DNA of 64,000 nt from positions 16,417-80,416 of the forward strand of contig PYST01000182.1 in the NCBI GenBank assembly GCA_003049485.1, written 5' to 3'. A model generated the notes under the pieces. It was not told the DNA's origin and searched no databases. It saw only the letters and a list, made by a program, of their open reading frames with translations. Source of the DNA: Ophioceras dolichostomum. Taxonomy: Eukaryota; Ascomycota; Sordariomycetes; Magnaporthales; Ophioceraceae. This document shows, piece by piece, positions 24,808-34,713 of the stretch (its first letter is position 1; each line of letters opens with the position of its first letter). The translations under genes and the position numbers were made by a program.

Positions 24808-24946
24808 CTGGGGAGGGGGAGACCCTCCCCTTCGCTCTCCTTCTTCTTCCTCCTCCTTCTAAACGCAACATAGAATTCAGTTTCGATCATCCCCCTTTCA
24901 AATACTCACTCATCTGCTTGCAAACCAAACCGCATCACCCTGCATC

Positions 24947-26514
24947 ATGGCGCAGAGCGGGTTGTTCCCAGACTTGCCCGACTCGCCCGCCGACTTGGTG
25001 CCGCTTCCCCGGATCGACGGCCCCAAGCTCGAGCCGTTCGACTTTCAAGGGCCCCAGAAGATCGAGTTCCTCGACGTGCTCTGCGCCGGCGGTCACTCTT
25101 ATGTCTACAAAGGCAAGATTCTAGGGCAGATCTACGCGCTGAAGCTAGTAAGTACCACTATCTCTCTCTCTCTCCTTTTTCTTCCTTTTCCGATTCTCTC
25201 TCTCTCTCCTTTTTCTTCCTTTTCCGATTCTCTCTCTCTCTCCTTTTTTTCTTTCTCTTTCATCATTTTCCTTCCTTTTTCTCTTTCTTTCTCTCCCCCT
25301 CTGTCGCCGCACATGTCTCATAACCAGTAAAAGAGAAACCCAGAGTTTAAATCCTAACGTTCTGATGGCAGTTCATATTCCACAGCATAGACCGATTTCA
25401 GGGGGTTGCGTTTGCCGATTCCTACGCCCTCAACGAGTCCCAGATCAAGGACGGATTTGGTGGACCACCGCTCGAGCTAGTCAAACCCCTCTTCGACTGG
25501 TTCGACCTGCTCAACGCGGAGCGCCGAGCTTTTGCTCGCCTCAAAGAAGCCGGTTGTGAGGAGCTGGCCATCAAGTGCTTCGGCGACGTCCTCCTAGACG
25601 AGGGGCACGAGAGGATTTTGTCGGAGGAGCTCGATTGCATGAGCGACCGCATAACGCGTGAGATGGCCATGGATATGGGCAACCGAATCGTGGGGTTCAA
25701 TCCAGAATGCGGTGGGGATGTGCGTGGTTACTTCTCGGGCAAAGACGAGCACGGCCGCCGGCTTCCACCCATCCGGGGCATTGTCAAGGCACTGGGCCAG
25801 CAAACGATCTCACATCCATCCAATTCTGATCTACCACGCCTTACGGACAAGATGGCGAAGAACCTCCTGAACGACATCGCCGGCATCCAGTAGCTCGGCA
25901 TATGCAACCGCGACCTCAACATCGGTCAGATCATCGACGGGAAGATCTCCGACTTCAGCTTGGCCGTCACCACCCCACACATCGCCTTGAATCACGAGCT
26001 CTGCTTGGGACAGGGTCAAGACCTGGACCCCTCCACGGCCTCCCTGTTCGACGCCAACGTCTTCTGGCACGGCCTGGTCGACTATGCCGGCTTCGACAAC
26101 ATGATCGATTCGGCCGAGAGATCGAGACAGTTCCATATCGAGAACAAAAGCATCATGAGGGAGGAGATCAAGGCTTCGCTCTTGCGCAAAAAGCTCTCCG
26201 CCAGGCAGACGGTGTTGCGTACCAGGTGCCCGCTGAGGGAGGGGGAGAAGAAAAAGGCCACTCGCCATTTCACTTTTGTTAACCTGAGGAAGTACGACTA
26301 GAGAGTGGCGTCTGCGGAGGGTCGGCGCCGAGGGAAGGTTGTTAAGCCAAAGACGTTGTCTCAGCTGTCCCGGTGGTACTATGATGGTTGTCTCATCAAC
26401 CCTGACAAGCTGAAGTCGGAGTACCTTGACAATTATCCGCCGGTATGCTGGTCTGTCGAGGATGGTTGCTTGAAACCTGGTTGGGAGGGATTATCGTGCG
26501 GGAACCTCTCGTAG
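24947..26514 (+). pseudogene. FTA2-like / protein-kinase-like family member, broken by two stop codons
   Basis: Resembles the fungal FTA2 (Sim4 kinetochore subunit)-like, kinase-fold family that is expanded in Sordariomycetes; the function of the expanded members is unknown. Exon 1 is 24947-25147 and the intron 25148-25371 has GTAAGT, a CCTAACG branch and CAG. The reading then runs from 25372. Family-like stretches are PLPRIDGPKLEPFDFQGPQK, EFLDVLCAGGHSYVYKGKI, GQIYALKL, then FGDVLLDEGHE, IRGIVKALGQQ, LGICNRDLN and IIDGKISDFSLAVTTPH. In-frame TAG codons fall at 25891-25893 (just before LGICNRDLN) and 26299-26301 (after LRKYD), yet family-like sequence continues in the same frame after both, ending with a TAG at 26512-26514. 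The stops fit CAG-to-TAG and TGG-to-TAG changes. There are no frameshifts, which points to point-mutational inactivation. A truncated 241-residue product could still be made. Confidence 0.75.
25161..25260 (+). repeat. Pyrimidine-rich 34-bp tandem repeat in pseudogene intron
   Basis: A unit of (CT)n, then CTTTTTCTTCCTTTTCCGATT, is repeated about two and a half times with a 34-bp period inside the 224-bp intron of the FTA2-like pseudogene. Confidence 0.8.
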
Positions 26515-27657
26515 TTTGAGGCGTTTCGAACAGTAAATCCTAATTCAGTAGAGCGAAGTATCAGACCGCCACAGGTAGATCTCAAGGCTATAGAAACTCA
26601 TTATCTCAATTTGCATTTGGGTGTTTCCTTATCATTAGCCACCGACTAAGGCATCATGTACCTAAGTGGTGGATGTCTACCTCCCTAGGTAAGTACCTAC
26701 CTGTAGGTAGGTAGGTAGGATCTACCAGCATCAACACCGAATGCCCTCAAAAGCAAGCTTAGGGAGGAGCTTCTTAGGCGATTTGGCTCGACTAGGTAGG
26801 AAATGTGTTTCAACGAGCAAACAAGAAAGTGGCGATCTGGAGCGAGATAATTTGCAAAAGAGTTGCAAAGGCCTAGCAGCAAACTGGCCGTTCCGTTCGT
26901 TGGGTCGGGCAAAAACCTCGTCCGGTAGTCGCTGCAGGGGCATCTCGAAGGATAGGTAGGCAGGTAAACATGTGGGACAGCGAGATACAAAGAAATAGTT
27001 GTAGTACGGAGAGACGAGAAGAAAAGGAATGACGGTAGAAGATTTTTTGTGTTGTTTTCCTTTTTTCTCTTTTTTATTATTATGGGAAGGGCGAGGGGAA
27101 AAGCCAAGAGGGAAGGCACTATATTAGAGAGCAGAAAAAGATATAGTTGTATTGTAGTACGGAGAGACGAGAAGAATAGGAATGACGATAGAAGAATTTT
27201 TTTCCTTTTTTTCTTTTTTTTATTGTTATTAGAAGGCGAGGGGGAAAGCCAAGAATAGGAAAGGCACCGTACCAGAGAGCAGAAAAAGAAATAGGTGCCG
27301 TACGGGAAGACAAGAAGAACAGGAAAGACGATAGTAGAACACTTTGTTTTTGTCGTTTTCGTTTTTTTCCCTTTTTTTTGTATGTTAGAAAAATGCTGAG
27401 GGAGAACGCCGGAAAAATGAGGGAGAATACGACACCAGAATGTAGAAAAAGAAAAAGATGTAAGAAATCTATAAAGAAAAGCAAAACAAAGAGATAGGGC
27501 GCCGAACGCCCCACCAAGCAACACCGCCGCCTATCCCTCTACCACTTACTGTCCACACACCACCCTGCTCTTCCTTGGCTGTTCGTCGATGGGCTTTCGT
27601 GCCAAGCTGGGACGGTCATGAAGTGAAACCTCGCGAGGTCAGAGGGGGCCGCGTTGT
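26515..27657. other. Spacer between two broken genes
   Basis: Holds TAGGTACC motifs (26660-26720) and a triplicated ~150-bp tandem repeat (26985-27480). The long minus-strand open frame across the repeat is low-complexity (Phe/Leu/Lys-rich) and is not accepted as a gene. Confidence 0.5.
26985..27480. repeat. Three diverged tandem copies of a ~150-bp unit
   Basis: The anchor TACGGAGAGACGAGAAGAA begins near 27005 and 27158. A third, diverged version (TACGGGAAGACAAGAAGAA) begins at 27301. Each copy then has AATGACG-ATAGAAGA or similar, a T-rich tract, a G-rich GGCGAGGGGAAA-AGCCAAGA block and AGAGCAGAAAAAGA. Spacings are 153 and 143 bp. Nothing in it resembles a known transposon end. Confidence 0.75.
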
Positions 27658-27770
27658 CTACTTGCCAGCGAAGTGGTCCTCGTTTGTCGCCGGGTAGCCG
27701 AAGAGCAGGCCGTTGAAGCCTCCACCAGGAGTGAAGCCGCGGTCTCGACGGAGCCACCGGGGCCAACAGG
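27658..27770 (-). pseudogene. Possible C-terminal remnant of an unrecognised gene
   Basis: On the minus strand a frame reads a Trp/Arg/Pro repeat (RWPRWSRW), then GFTPGGGFNGLLFGYPATNE, then DHFAGK and a TAG at 27660-27658. The end looks protein-like, but no start or upstream domain is seen. The G/C-rich repeat beside it could create such frames by chance. Confidence 0.15.
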
Positions 27771-27884
27771 GCCACCGAGACCAACGGGGCCAACGGGATC
27801 AACGGGGCTGGGGGGCCCACGGGAGCAAACAGCGGCCACCGTCGCCACCGCCGTCACCGCCGTCACCGTCGCCGCCCCCCGGTA

Positions 27885-28446
27885 TGTCGGCGACGATCAG
27901 ATGATGTACAACATCAGGGTTCTCCAGGCCGTCCAGACGGCGATATGTCCTCCCGGGGCTTCCCTAGTCAATGAGCCAGGACCTCGATTCATCCAGACCC
28001 TTCGAGTCGAGGACAACTAGTCCCAGAATCTAGTTGTCGGCATGACCAAACGCAAGGGACAGATCGATGCCGCAAACTTGATTAACAAGATCAGGAGTGG
28101 CGATCCTCCCCCACCAGGCTACCTCAATGCGTTCATGCAGCTGGCATTCCACTGCAACAAGATGAGAACCAGACATGGTTTTATACAGACAGAGTTGGAG
28201 ACCATCGTGTGCCGCTTCAGCTCCGCCGGCCGCACCACTCAACGCCGCGGCATTGTCACGGTAGAGATTCTGCGGGTGCCCTGGTCCCTGTTTGGCGAGC
28301 GCAATCTCACGACTAGCCTCGCGCTCTGGTACCTCTGCCATCTGTCGATAAAGGAGAGGCCTCGGGAAATCGTCCTTGGTTGCGTTCGGGATTTCTTTGG
28401 GTTGCTGAAGTGGAAGAGGATCTTTGACGTGGGTGTTGCGGTCTAG
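27885..28446 (+). pseudogene. Broken gene of an unnamed fungal family, one internal stop
   Basis: In one frame it reads YNIRVLQAVQTAICPPGASL, NEPGPRFIQTLRVEDN, then a TAG at 28018-28020. The same frame goes on with SQNLVVGMTKRKGQIDAANL, KIRSGDPPPPGYLNAFMQLA, RHGFIQTELETIVCRF and NLTTSLALWYLCHLSIKERP to a TAG at 28444-28446. The composition is clearly that of an ordered protein on both sides of the first stop. No credible start codon or N-terminal part was found, since the sequence upstream is a G/C-rich repeat. I associate this style of sequence with Sordariomycete multi-copy families but cannot name it. The internal stop is consistent with a single transition in a CAG, CGA or TGG codon. Confidence 0.5.
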
Positions 28447-28626
28447 GTCGCGGCCGTACTCCAAGTTGACTTTGTCCCGTGTGAAACTGGACCACTCAGT
28501 TATGCCAATTAGTTCGATCTTCAGGAAACGGATGCTGTGGCCATTCAGATCGTTACCATCCACGACGGTGATAGCTGGCTTCTCCTCTGTCAAGAAGGCG
28601 CGCAGCTCGGCAAAGTCGCAAGGCAT
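28430..28626 (-). other. Protein-like minus-strand open frame facing the broken gene
   Basis: From an ATG at 28626 the minus strand reads MPCDFAELRAFLTEEKPAIT, NDLNGHSIRFLKIELIGITE and RDKVNLEYGRDLDRN, which look like real protein. The frame stays open to 28030, antisense to the broken plus-strand gene; that lower part is probably only its shadow. It may be the start of a truncated gene. No family recognised. Confidence 0.25.
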
Positions 28627-28704
28627 GACAACCGTTGCAAGCGCTCTGCTCTGTCTTGCTGCCTTGCTGTTTTGAGTTGCTGTCTTGAGAGCAGTGGACT
28701 TCAC

Positions 28705-31700
28705 GCAAAAGAATGTGTGAAAAAGCAGTGACTGCTGTCGGATCCAAAGAGTACTGGCACCGCGGCCGGAAAGGGTAGAAGAACGAGAATAATGAGGAGG
28801 AAGCGGAGTGGAATAAAGAACGGGCGAGCTGGTGCCGGGCCAGCGTACTGATTGATGACTGCTGTGAGTTATGGAGAAATGAAGGATGGAGATTTCTTGC
28901 TCTCTTCCCGTGGAGTCGCAGCATCATTAAATACTCGCAAGACAGACACAAGGCGGGCGAAAAAGGGACTGGGCTGCAGTCCCATGGATGAAGGCGCCCG
29001 CAACTATAGGGGAACGCATCCAGTTCTTTCTCTCACTCCTCTCGCAACACGCTGTCTGTCAACCTGTGAATGAGGCATCTGAAAATGCACTAGGAGTCAT
29101 TCGGCTTCGCTGAGGGGGTAAATGACATGTAGCAAAAAGTGACCTTACGGCGCGTTCCCGTCTCAGGGCCTTCCATGCATGACCTCCCTGGTGGCGGTGG
29201 CTGGATTATTTACAGTTTCATTTTCTGTGTCGTGCTTGAGAGACTGTCAGTCCTGCCCCTGGTCGTAGTGACAAAGGACGGAGGACGGAGACACACCACT
29301 TCTTCATTCGCGGCCGGGCGCCGCCCTCCATCATGAAAGTCATTGATTCTTGGGCTGCTGCCAGGCAAAACTCCTGTACAGCCAAACGTGAGAAGCTCGA
29401 TGCGCCGACATAGAACGCTCTCTCGGCCGCAGTGTGGCCACGGCAGCTTGGCCTGGTCACTTACTGATCATCAACTCGCTACGCAGCGAAGTTCCTTCCC
29501 TTCTTCTAGAGGAAAGCGATGCGGGCCCGGTCTTCTACTAGACACCAACTAATCCACAATATTGGATGCCTGGCGAGCTGAAGACCTCGCTTTCTTTTTG
29601 TCTCCCACTTGCGCCCCTAGCGTCGTTTTGTCGCCAGCTAGCCTCTTTCCTGTGCGCCGCTCTCTCGCTCCTTCGCCCGTCGCATATCCCCAGTCACTGA
29701 GCGACGTTTGGTATCCAGGGGCCGGCCGCAGAGTCACTTTGTGCATGGTTCTTAGAGAGAGGAAGGGAGAGAGGGAGGGAGAGAGGCGGTCTGTCCCCCA
29801 AAAAAAAACCCTGCCAAGCCCTGCAAAACTGCAAGATGTCGGGGCTCGCGTGATCTTAACCATCGGCGACGGACGGCGGGATGAATTGAGACCAGGAGGT
29901 GTCCACTTCGGTGCACGGCGAGCTGACAAGACAGCATTCCCTGCTCCCCTAGTAAGTACCTTGCTGGGCACTCCAATCTCCGCCGCCAGCATGTGGCTTC
30001 CCCAGCAGCAGCCTTTTTTCTCGCTCTCTTCTTCCGAAACGCCGTACCTCTCCCCCAAATCCAAGATGAAGATCTGCATTGCAGCTACGGGCTGGCTCTG
30101 GTAGCCCAAAAGGAAGAGCAGGGGGAGAGGGGAGGCAATCAGAAGCAAACAGCAAACGGAGGACGACAGAATGGAGGACGACAGAGCGGAGCGCATCGTT
30201 GCCTTTTTTCTCCCTTCCTCGTGTAGGTTGGCTCTGCTCTCTGCCTGGATGCTGCTGGTCATCATATAATGGAGCTCATAAGCTCAAAAGCTCTCAGTTG
30301 CCACTGGGACGACGTGAGACATGCATACAACACACATACGCTAGTAGATATGCGGAAAGGACCCATGTCTGAAAGCTGCCTTCTGATTGTTCCCAAGCTC
30401 CTCTTATCGGCCGCCCTGTCGCACCTGTCGCACTCTGTCGCCCAACCCTACATAGCCTATCACCCTCCTCCATCCCCACATCATCACACGCAGCACCGGT
30501 CACAAACCACAGCACGCCCGCCCGCCCACTCCCTCCGCGCAACCTTATCGATCCGCACCTGGGCTGTTGGGTGCATGATTCGTGGATCTGAGATGCTGAT
30601 GCTCCTCCTCCTGGGCAGTCTGACTGGCTGGCTGGGAGGGAAGTTGGAGGGAGACTGGTCTGTGGTGGGATGCGGGTCGGCTGCTGGACACCTCTCTAGC
30701 CCGTACCTCCCTGGCGGGTACCTTCTGGTGGGTGGGTGGGAGGTGGGTATAATCAGACATTTGCCGGGCCTGCCTAGCTCGATGGGGCGGAGCTTCCATC
30801 CCGGTCTCTCATCACACTTACCCATCTTCTGCTCCGCCAGCTGCGAAACGTTCCGTCTGTAGCAGGGATTGGAAAAAAAAGGAAGGAAGGAAAGCGAGGA
30901 GATGAGAGGAAAAGCAGAAGCGAAAGAAACAGAGAGAGGGAGAGAGAGTTGATAGAATCTCAATATATCGGTCCCTATTGGTAGGTGTGGAGAATGAAGC
31001 GTTCCATCGCAACTGCAACCAAAACGTCAGGGGCACACAACAGTTCAGCCGCATTTGCTGGGGACGAAAAAGAACACGCATACACAGTACACACCGGCCA
31101 GCTTTGTATCTACATTAGCAGCATTACCAGACCAGATCCCACTACGACGCCGGCTCCAATTGCACGGGCTCAGGTCCTTGTCCAGACCCTCTGCACTGAT
31201 AATCCATCTTCTTCGATGCAGCCGTCCACGGATCGCGTTGCAATCATTTCCTGAAGTAGATGCAGTCAATATTAGGTGACAAGTTGACATCATACATCCC
31301 GGACCCCAGTCGAAAGAATATTCTCCGACCCCTGCCACAGTAGCACGGGAGCACAGGGAGGGAGCTCTCACCTCAGGTTGCTCAACATCCGGGTGTTTGC
31401 TCCACACCTGTCAACTGGAACACCAACTGCGATCCTCCCCGCCCGTTCAGAACGAGGGAGCTCAGGTGGGGGTGTCTGGTACCTACCACCTAGTAGGTAC
31501 TATCAATTAATGTCCCTGGTCGCTGGAGTTTGTCCTTGCGGGGCTGATCCCAGGCCGGGAGTGCCCAATCCTCGCCGGATTGGTTTCATCTGGACAGATG
31601 TGTCTCGTGGGGTCGTCCGTCGGCGTCGCGACCGGAAATCGCTCCGTCAATCTTGTGCGCTGAATAATTGAAGTTGAATAAGAACTGTGAAAGGCGCTTT

Positions 31701-31985
31701 TCCTTCTTCATGCGCCGCACCAATTTGCAAAATTGCACGAGGGGTAGTGAAATGCAGCGGAGAGAGACACACCATTCAATTGCTTTTCCCGCTGTGATAA
31801 CGGGCTCCCACCCTGACCTTCATTTCGTCAGCGCCTCTCAGTCACATTATTGCCAGGGGCTCAGAAGAGGAAAGATTGCCGGAACCGTGCGAGACAAGAA
31901 AAAAAGAAGAAGAAGCAGAAGAAGAAAGGGAGAAACAATAAGCGCGTCTGCAGGGGCTGCAGAATATTGAATCAGCCGGCCCACC
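28705..31985. other. Intergenic: 3.3 kb upstream of the P450 gene
   Basis: No supported gene. Minus-strand open frames at 29549-30265 and 30484-30963 have no recognisable domain and poor composition. The last few hundred bases should contain the P450 promoter; no clear TATA box was seen. Confidence 0.5.
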
Positions 31986-33918
31986 ATGGAGCTCCCAATT
32001 TCAGCACTGGCGAGCCCAGGCTTTCTCGTGCTCCTTTGCTTTTCTCTCGTTGCTGCCAAGGTTCGTATTTCCCCCGCCCAAGGAAACCACCCCTCCGTGC
32101 GTCTCAGGGCCTCAGGGCTCCAGGGCCCCAGGGCCACAGGGCCACAGAGCCTCAGCTCAACAACCACGGTTGACGCGCCGGAACGCAGTACGTGTTCGAC
32201 GGCTTCGCCAACGCGCTATCCCACGTGCCGGGCCCGTGGTACACGCGCTGGACCAGCCTCCCGTCGGTGTACTTCGTGGTCACGGCGCGGCACCCGACGT
32301 GGATCCACGGCCTGCACGCGCGCTACGGCCCCGTGGTGCGCTTCAGCCCGACCGAGGTCGACGTCTCGGACCCGTCCTCGGCGCAGCAGATCCACAGCGT
32401 CAAGGGCGGCTTCCTCAAGTCGCCTTTCTACTCGCTGCTCATCACGGACTCCTCCAGCGTCTTCAACGAGATCCGGCCCGAGGTCCACCGGCGCTACAAG
32501 CGGTTCCTGTCGGGGCACATGTCCGAGACGGGGCTCAAGCAGTTCCTGCCCCGGATCGACGGCAAGGTGCGGCTGGCCATCCGCAAGATGGCCGAGGAGG
32601 GGGAGGCCCGCGGCGCCGCGGACGTGGCCAAGTGGCTCATGTTCCTGTCGTTCGACGTCATCGGCGACCTGACCTTCGGCGAGTCGTTCGGCAACCTCGA
32701 GAGCGGGCGGAAGAACCGGTCGGTCAACGACTTCGTGAGCCTGGGCTTCGTCGGGGGGCTGCGGTCCATGTTCCCCACCGTCGCCAAGATCTCCACCGTG
32801 CTCCCCGTCCCGGTGTTCCGCGACGCGACCCTGATCCAGTGGCGCACCTTCGACTACGCCCAGCGCGCGCTGGACCGCCACAGGGCGCAGGTCGAGGCCG
32901 CGGGCGGCCGGGACCCGAGGCCGACCGTCTTCTCGAGGCTCTACTCGGCCGAAGGGGACGAGCGCTGGTCGCCCGTCGAGATCCGAGACAACGCGCAGGT
33001 CTTCATCGTGGGCGGCTCCGACACGACGGCCAACTCGATGATATACCTCGTGTGGTCCGTCTGCCGCGACCCGCGCGTCAAGGCCCGGCTGCTCGAGGAG
33101 CTGAACTCGGTGGCGGCCCCCTCGCGGCAGTCGTCGGGAGACGACAACAACAACGGCCACGACGACCATGACGGTGGAGACGGCTTCAGCTACGACACGC
33201 TCCGCGACCTGCCGTACGTGAACTGGGTCGTCAACGAGACGCTGCGGCTCTACACGGCGCTGCCCGCGGGACTGCCCCGGCTGGTGCCCAAGGGCGGCGC
33301 GGACCTCGCGGGCTGCTTCCTACCCGCCGGCGCCACCGTCACCACCCAGGCCTACAGCCTGCACCGCGACGAGAGGGCCTTCCCGGACCCGTACAGGTTC
33401 TGGCCCGAGCGGTGGGAGAACACGACCCAGGCCATGAAGGACTGCTCCATGTCCTTTGGAGGCGGATCGCGCAGTGAGTCGTTCTCTTCTCGCCATTTTT
33501 ATTACATCCTTCGTTCCTTGAGGTGACGTTAGGTTGTTGTTGTTGTTGTTGTTGTGCTAAGTGGATCAAGAGATCGCTGACGGGTTGAGGATCGATGTGG
33601 GGACGACCGGGGGGATTTTAGTGGCAGGGATGGTGGTGAGGCCCGTACCCTTGCAGCTGGACCCCACTCCCGAACCCACACCACTAAAAATCCCCCCCTG
33701 TGTCTCCCCCACGTGAAAAAAACGTTGCAAACACAACAGCTTGTCTCGGCAGACATCTCGCCCGCATCGAACTGCGGCTGATCACGGCCCGTTTCTTCAA
33801 GCGCTTCCCCAACGCCAAGGTTTCGACGTTGGAAGGCATGTGCGACAGGGATATGGAGCCGGCCTTGCACTTCCTGATGGTCCCGAGCGGACACCGGTGT
33901 CTCATTCAGACGGAGTGA
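31986..33918 (+). CDS. Cytochrome P450 monooxygenase, microsomal type
   Basis: Haem-thiolate monooxygenase, probably anchored in the ER and fed by cytochrome P450 reductase; the substrate is unknown. Exons 31986-32060, 32189-33473 and 33740-33918 give 512 residues, full length. The ATG sits in a strong CACCATGG context. The N-terminal hydrophobic anchor (SPGFLVLLCFSLVAA) is in exon 1 and is followed by the hinge HVPGPWYTRW. The I-helix oxygen-binding motif is GGSDTT, the K-helix ExxR is ETLR, the PERF-type motif is FWPERWE, and the haem loop FGGGSRTCLGRHLA is completed across intron 2 with the cysteine at the start of exon 3. All catalytic motifs are intact. It resembles fungal secondary-metabolism P450s of the CYP3/CYP5-like group. 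It converges on the SnoaL-like gene with 222 bp between them and may act in the same pathway. Confidence 0.92.
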
Positions 33919-34140
33919 TGAATGGCTCTAGAAGTTGGAGCGGAGGAGGAGGAGGAGAAGGAGCGGATCTTCCGAGGGCTAATTTTTTTTTTTCGTGTTT
34001 AGACTGGCTGGTACGGTACAGTAATGCATGTGTGATAAATACACACCTCGTTCTCGCGGGCACGTTGTGTTTAACCACCTAGACCTCACTTTTTTTTTAT
34101 TCTTCATCTTTGGCTGGCCCAAGAACTTTGCTCCTCCTAT

Positions 34141-34713
34141 TCAGCGTGCCACTCCCACATCGTCTGTGCCCCTACTACCACCACCACCAGCAGCTTTCGC
34201 CCCAGCATCCGGCTCGAGAGGCGGGTCCGTCCGCCGCCGGAAGTCATCGCCCATGACCCGATACGCCGTGGGCGGCACGCTGTCCTCGAACGGCACGCGC
34301 AGCCACTCCTCGCACCTGACGACCCGGCCGTTCTCGATCCATAGGTCCATGACGGCCGAGAACTGCCACGGCCTGTTGGTCGCCCTCCGGCCCGAGGGCA
34401 GGTCGTTGACGAACGTGCCCCGGTTGACGGTCCGGTAGCTGCACTTGCCGGACCCGCGCGCCTCGTCGACGTCCATCCACCAGACCGGGTAGGCCGGGTC
34501 CGTCTCGACGACGAACCCGGCGTGCGCCCCGCGCCAGTTGCGGTGGTGCCGCCCCAGGACGGGCCGGTGCACCTCGAGCTGCGCGCCGTGGTCGACGTAG
34601 ACCGAGCCGGGCGCGAAGAGGCTGAGGAAGAGCGCCGGGTCTTCGCGGGTCCAGCCCTCGGAGATGAGCTCGGGGAGCTGCCTGATGTCGATCGACTGCG
34701 TGTCTGCCGTCAT
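34141..34713 (-). CDS. SnoaL/NTF2-like small protein
   Basis: Single exon, 190 residues. Residues about 10-140 look like the NTF2-like alpha+beta cone: ELISEGWTREDPALFLSLFA, PGSVYVDHGAQLEVHRPVLG, then GAHAGFVVETD, SYRTVNRGTFVNDLP and FSAVMDLWIENGRVVRCEEW. Such proteins act as cyclases, isomerases or dehydratases, or simply bind small molecules; in fungi they often occur in secondary-metabolite clusters. The C-terminal 40 residues are Gly/Arg/Asp-rich and likely disordered. It converges with the P450 gene and diverges from the CipA-like reductase. A TATATAA lies about 120 bp upstream of the ATG. The fold assignment is moderate and the reaction is not predictable. Confidence 0.75.
   Translation of the reverse strand: MTADTQSIDIRQLPELISEGWTREDPALFLSLFAPGSVYVDHGAQLEVHRPVLGRHHRNWRGAHAGFVVETDPAYPVWWMDVDEARGSGKCSYRTVNRGTFVNDLPSGRRATNRPWQFSAVMDLWIENGRVVRCEEWLRVPFEDSVPPTAYRVMGDDFRRRTDPPLEPDAGAKAAGGGGSRGTDDVGVAR

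Larger units (their letters stand above)
17228..24946. other. Gene-poor 7.7-kb interval rich in TAGGTACC repeats
   Basis: No gene could be supported on either strand. Open frames here, including one of 293 codons at 17515-18396, have no recognisable domain and unconvincing composition. The interval holds A-rich tracts (19740-19785, 22408-22436), a CA run near 20800-20820, a 17-bp triplicated unit at 23018-23068 and many TAGGTACC-type palindromes. The first part includes the upstream region of ELL. Confidence 0.55.

Noticed and set aside
26697..27524. 275-codon minus-strand open frame across the tandem repeat
   Set aside because: Its Phe/Leu/Lys/Ser composition comes from T-rich tracts, it repeats with the DNA unit and it begins at GTG.
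29549..30265. 238-codon minus-strand open frame before the P450
   Set aside because: A short hydrophobic stretch near residue 45 looked like a signal, but the rest is compositionally random and no family fits.
32050..33171. Long open frames on both strands overlapping the P450
   Set aside because: Shadows caused by strong G/C at third codon positions; all P450 motifs lie in one other frame.
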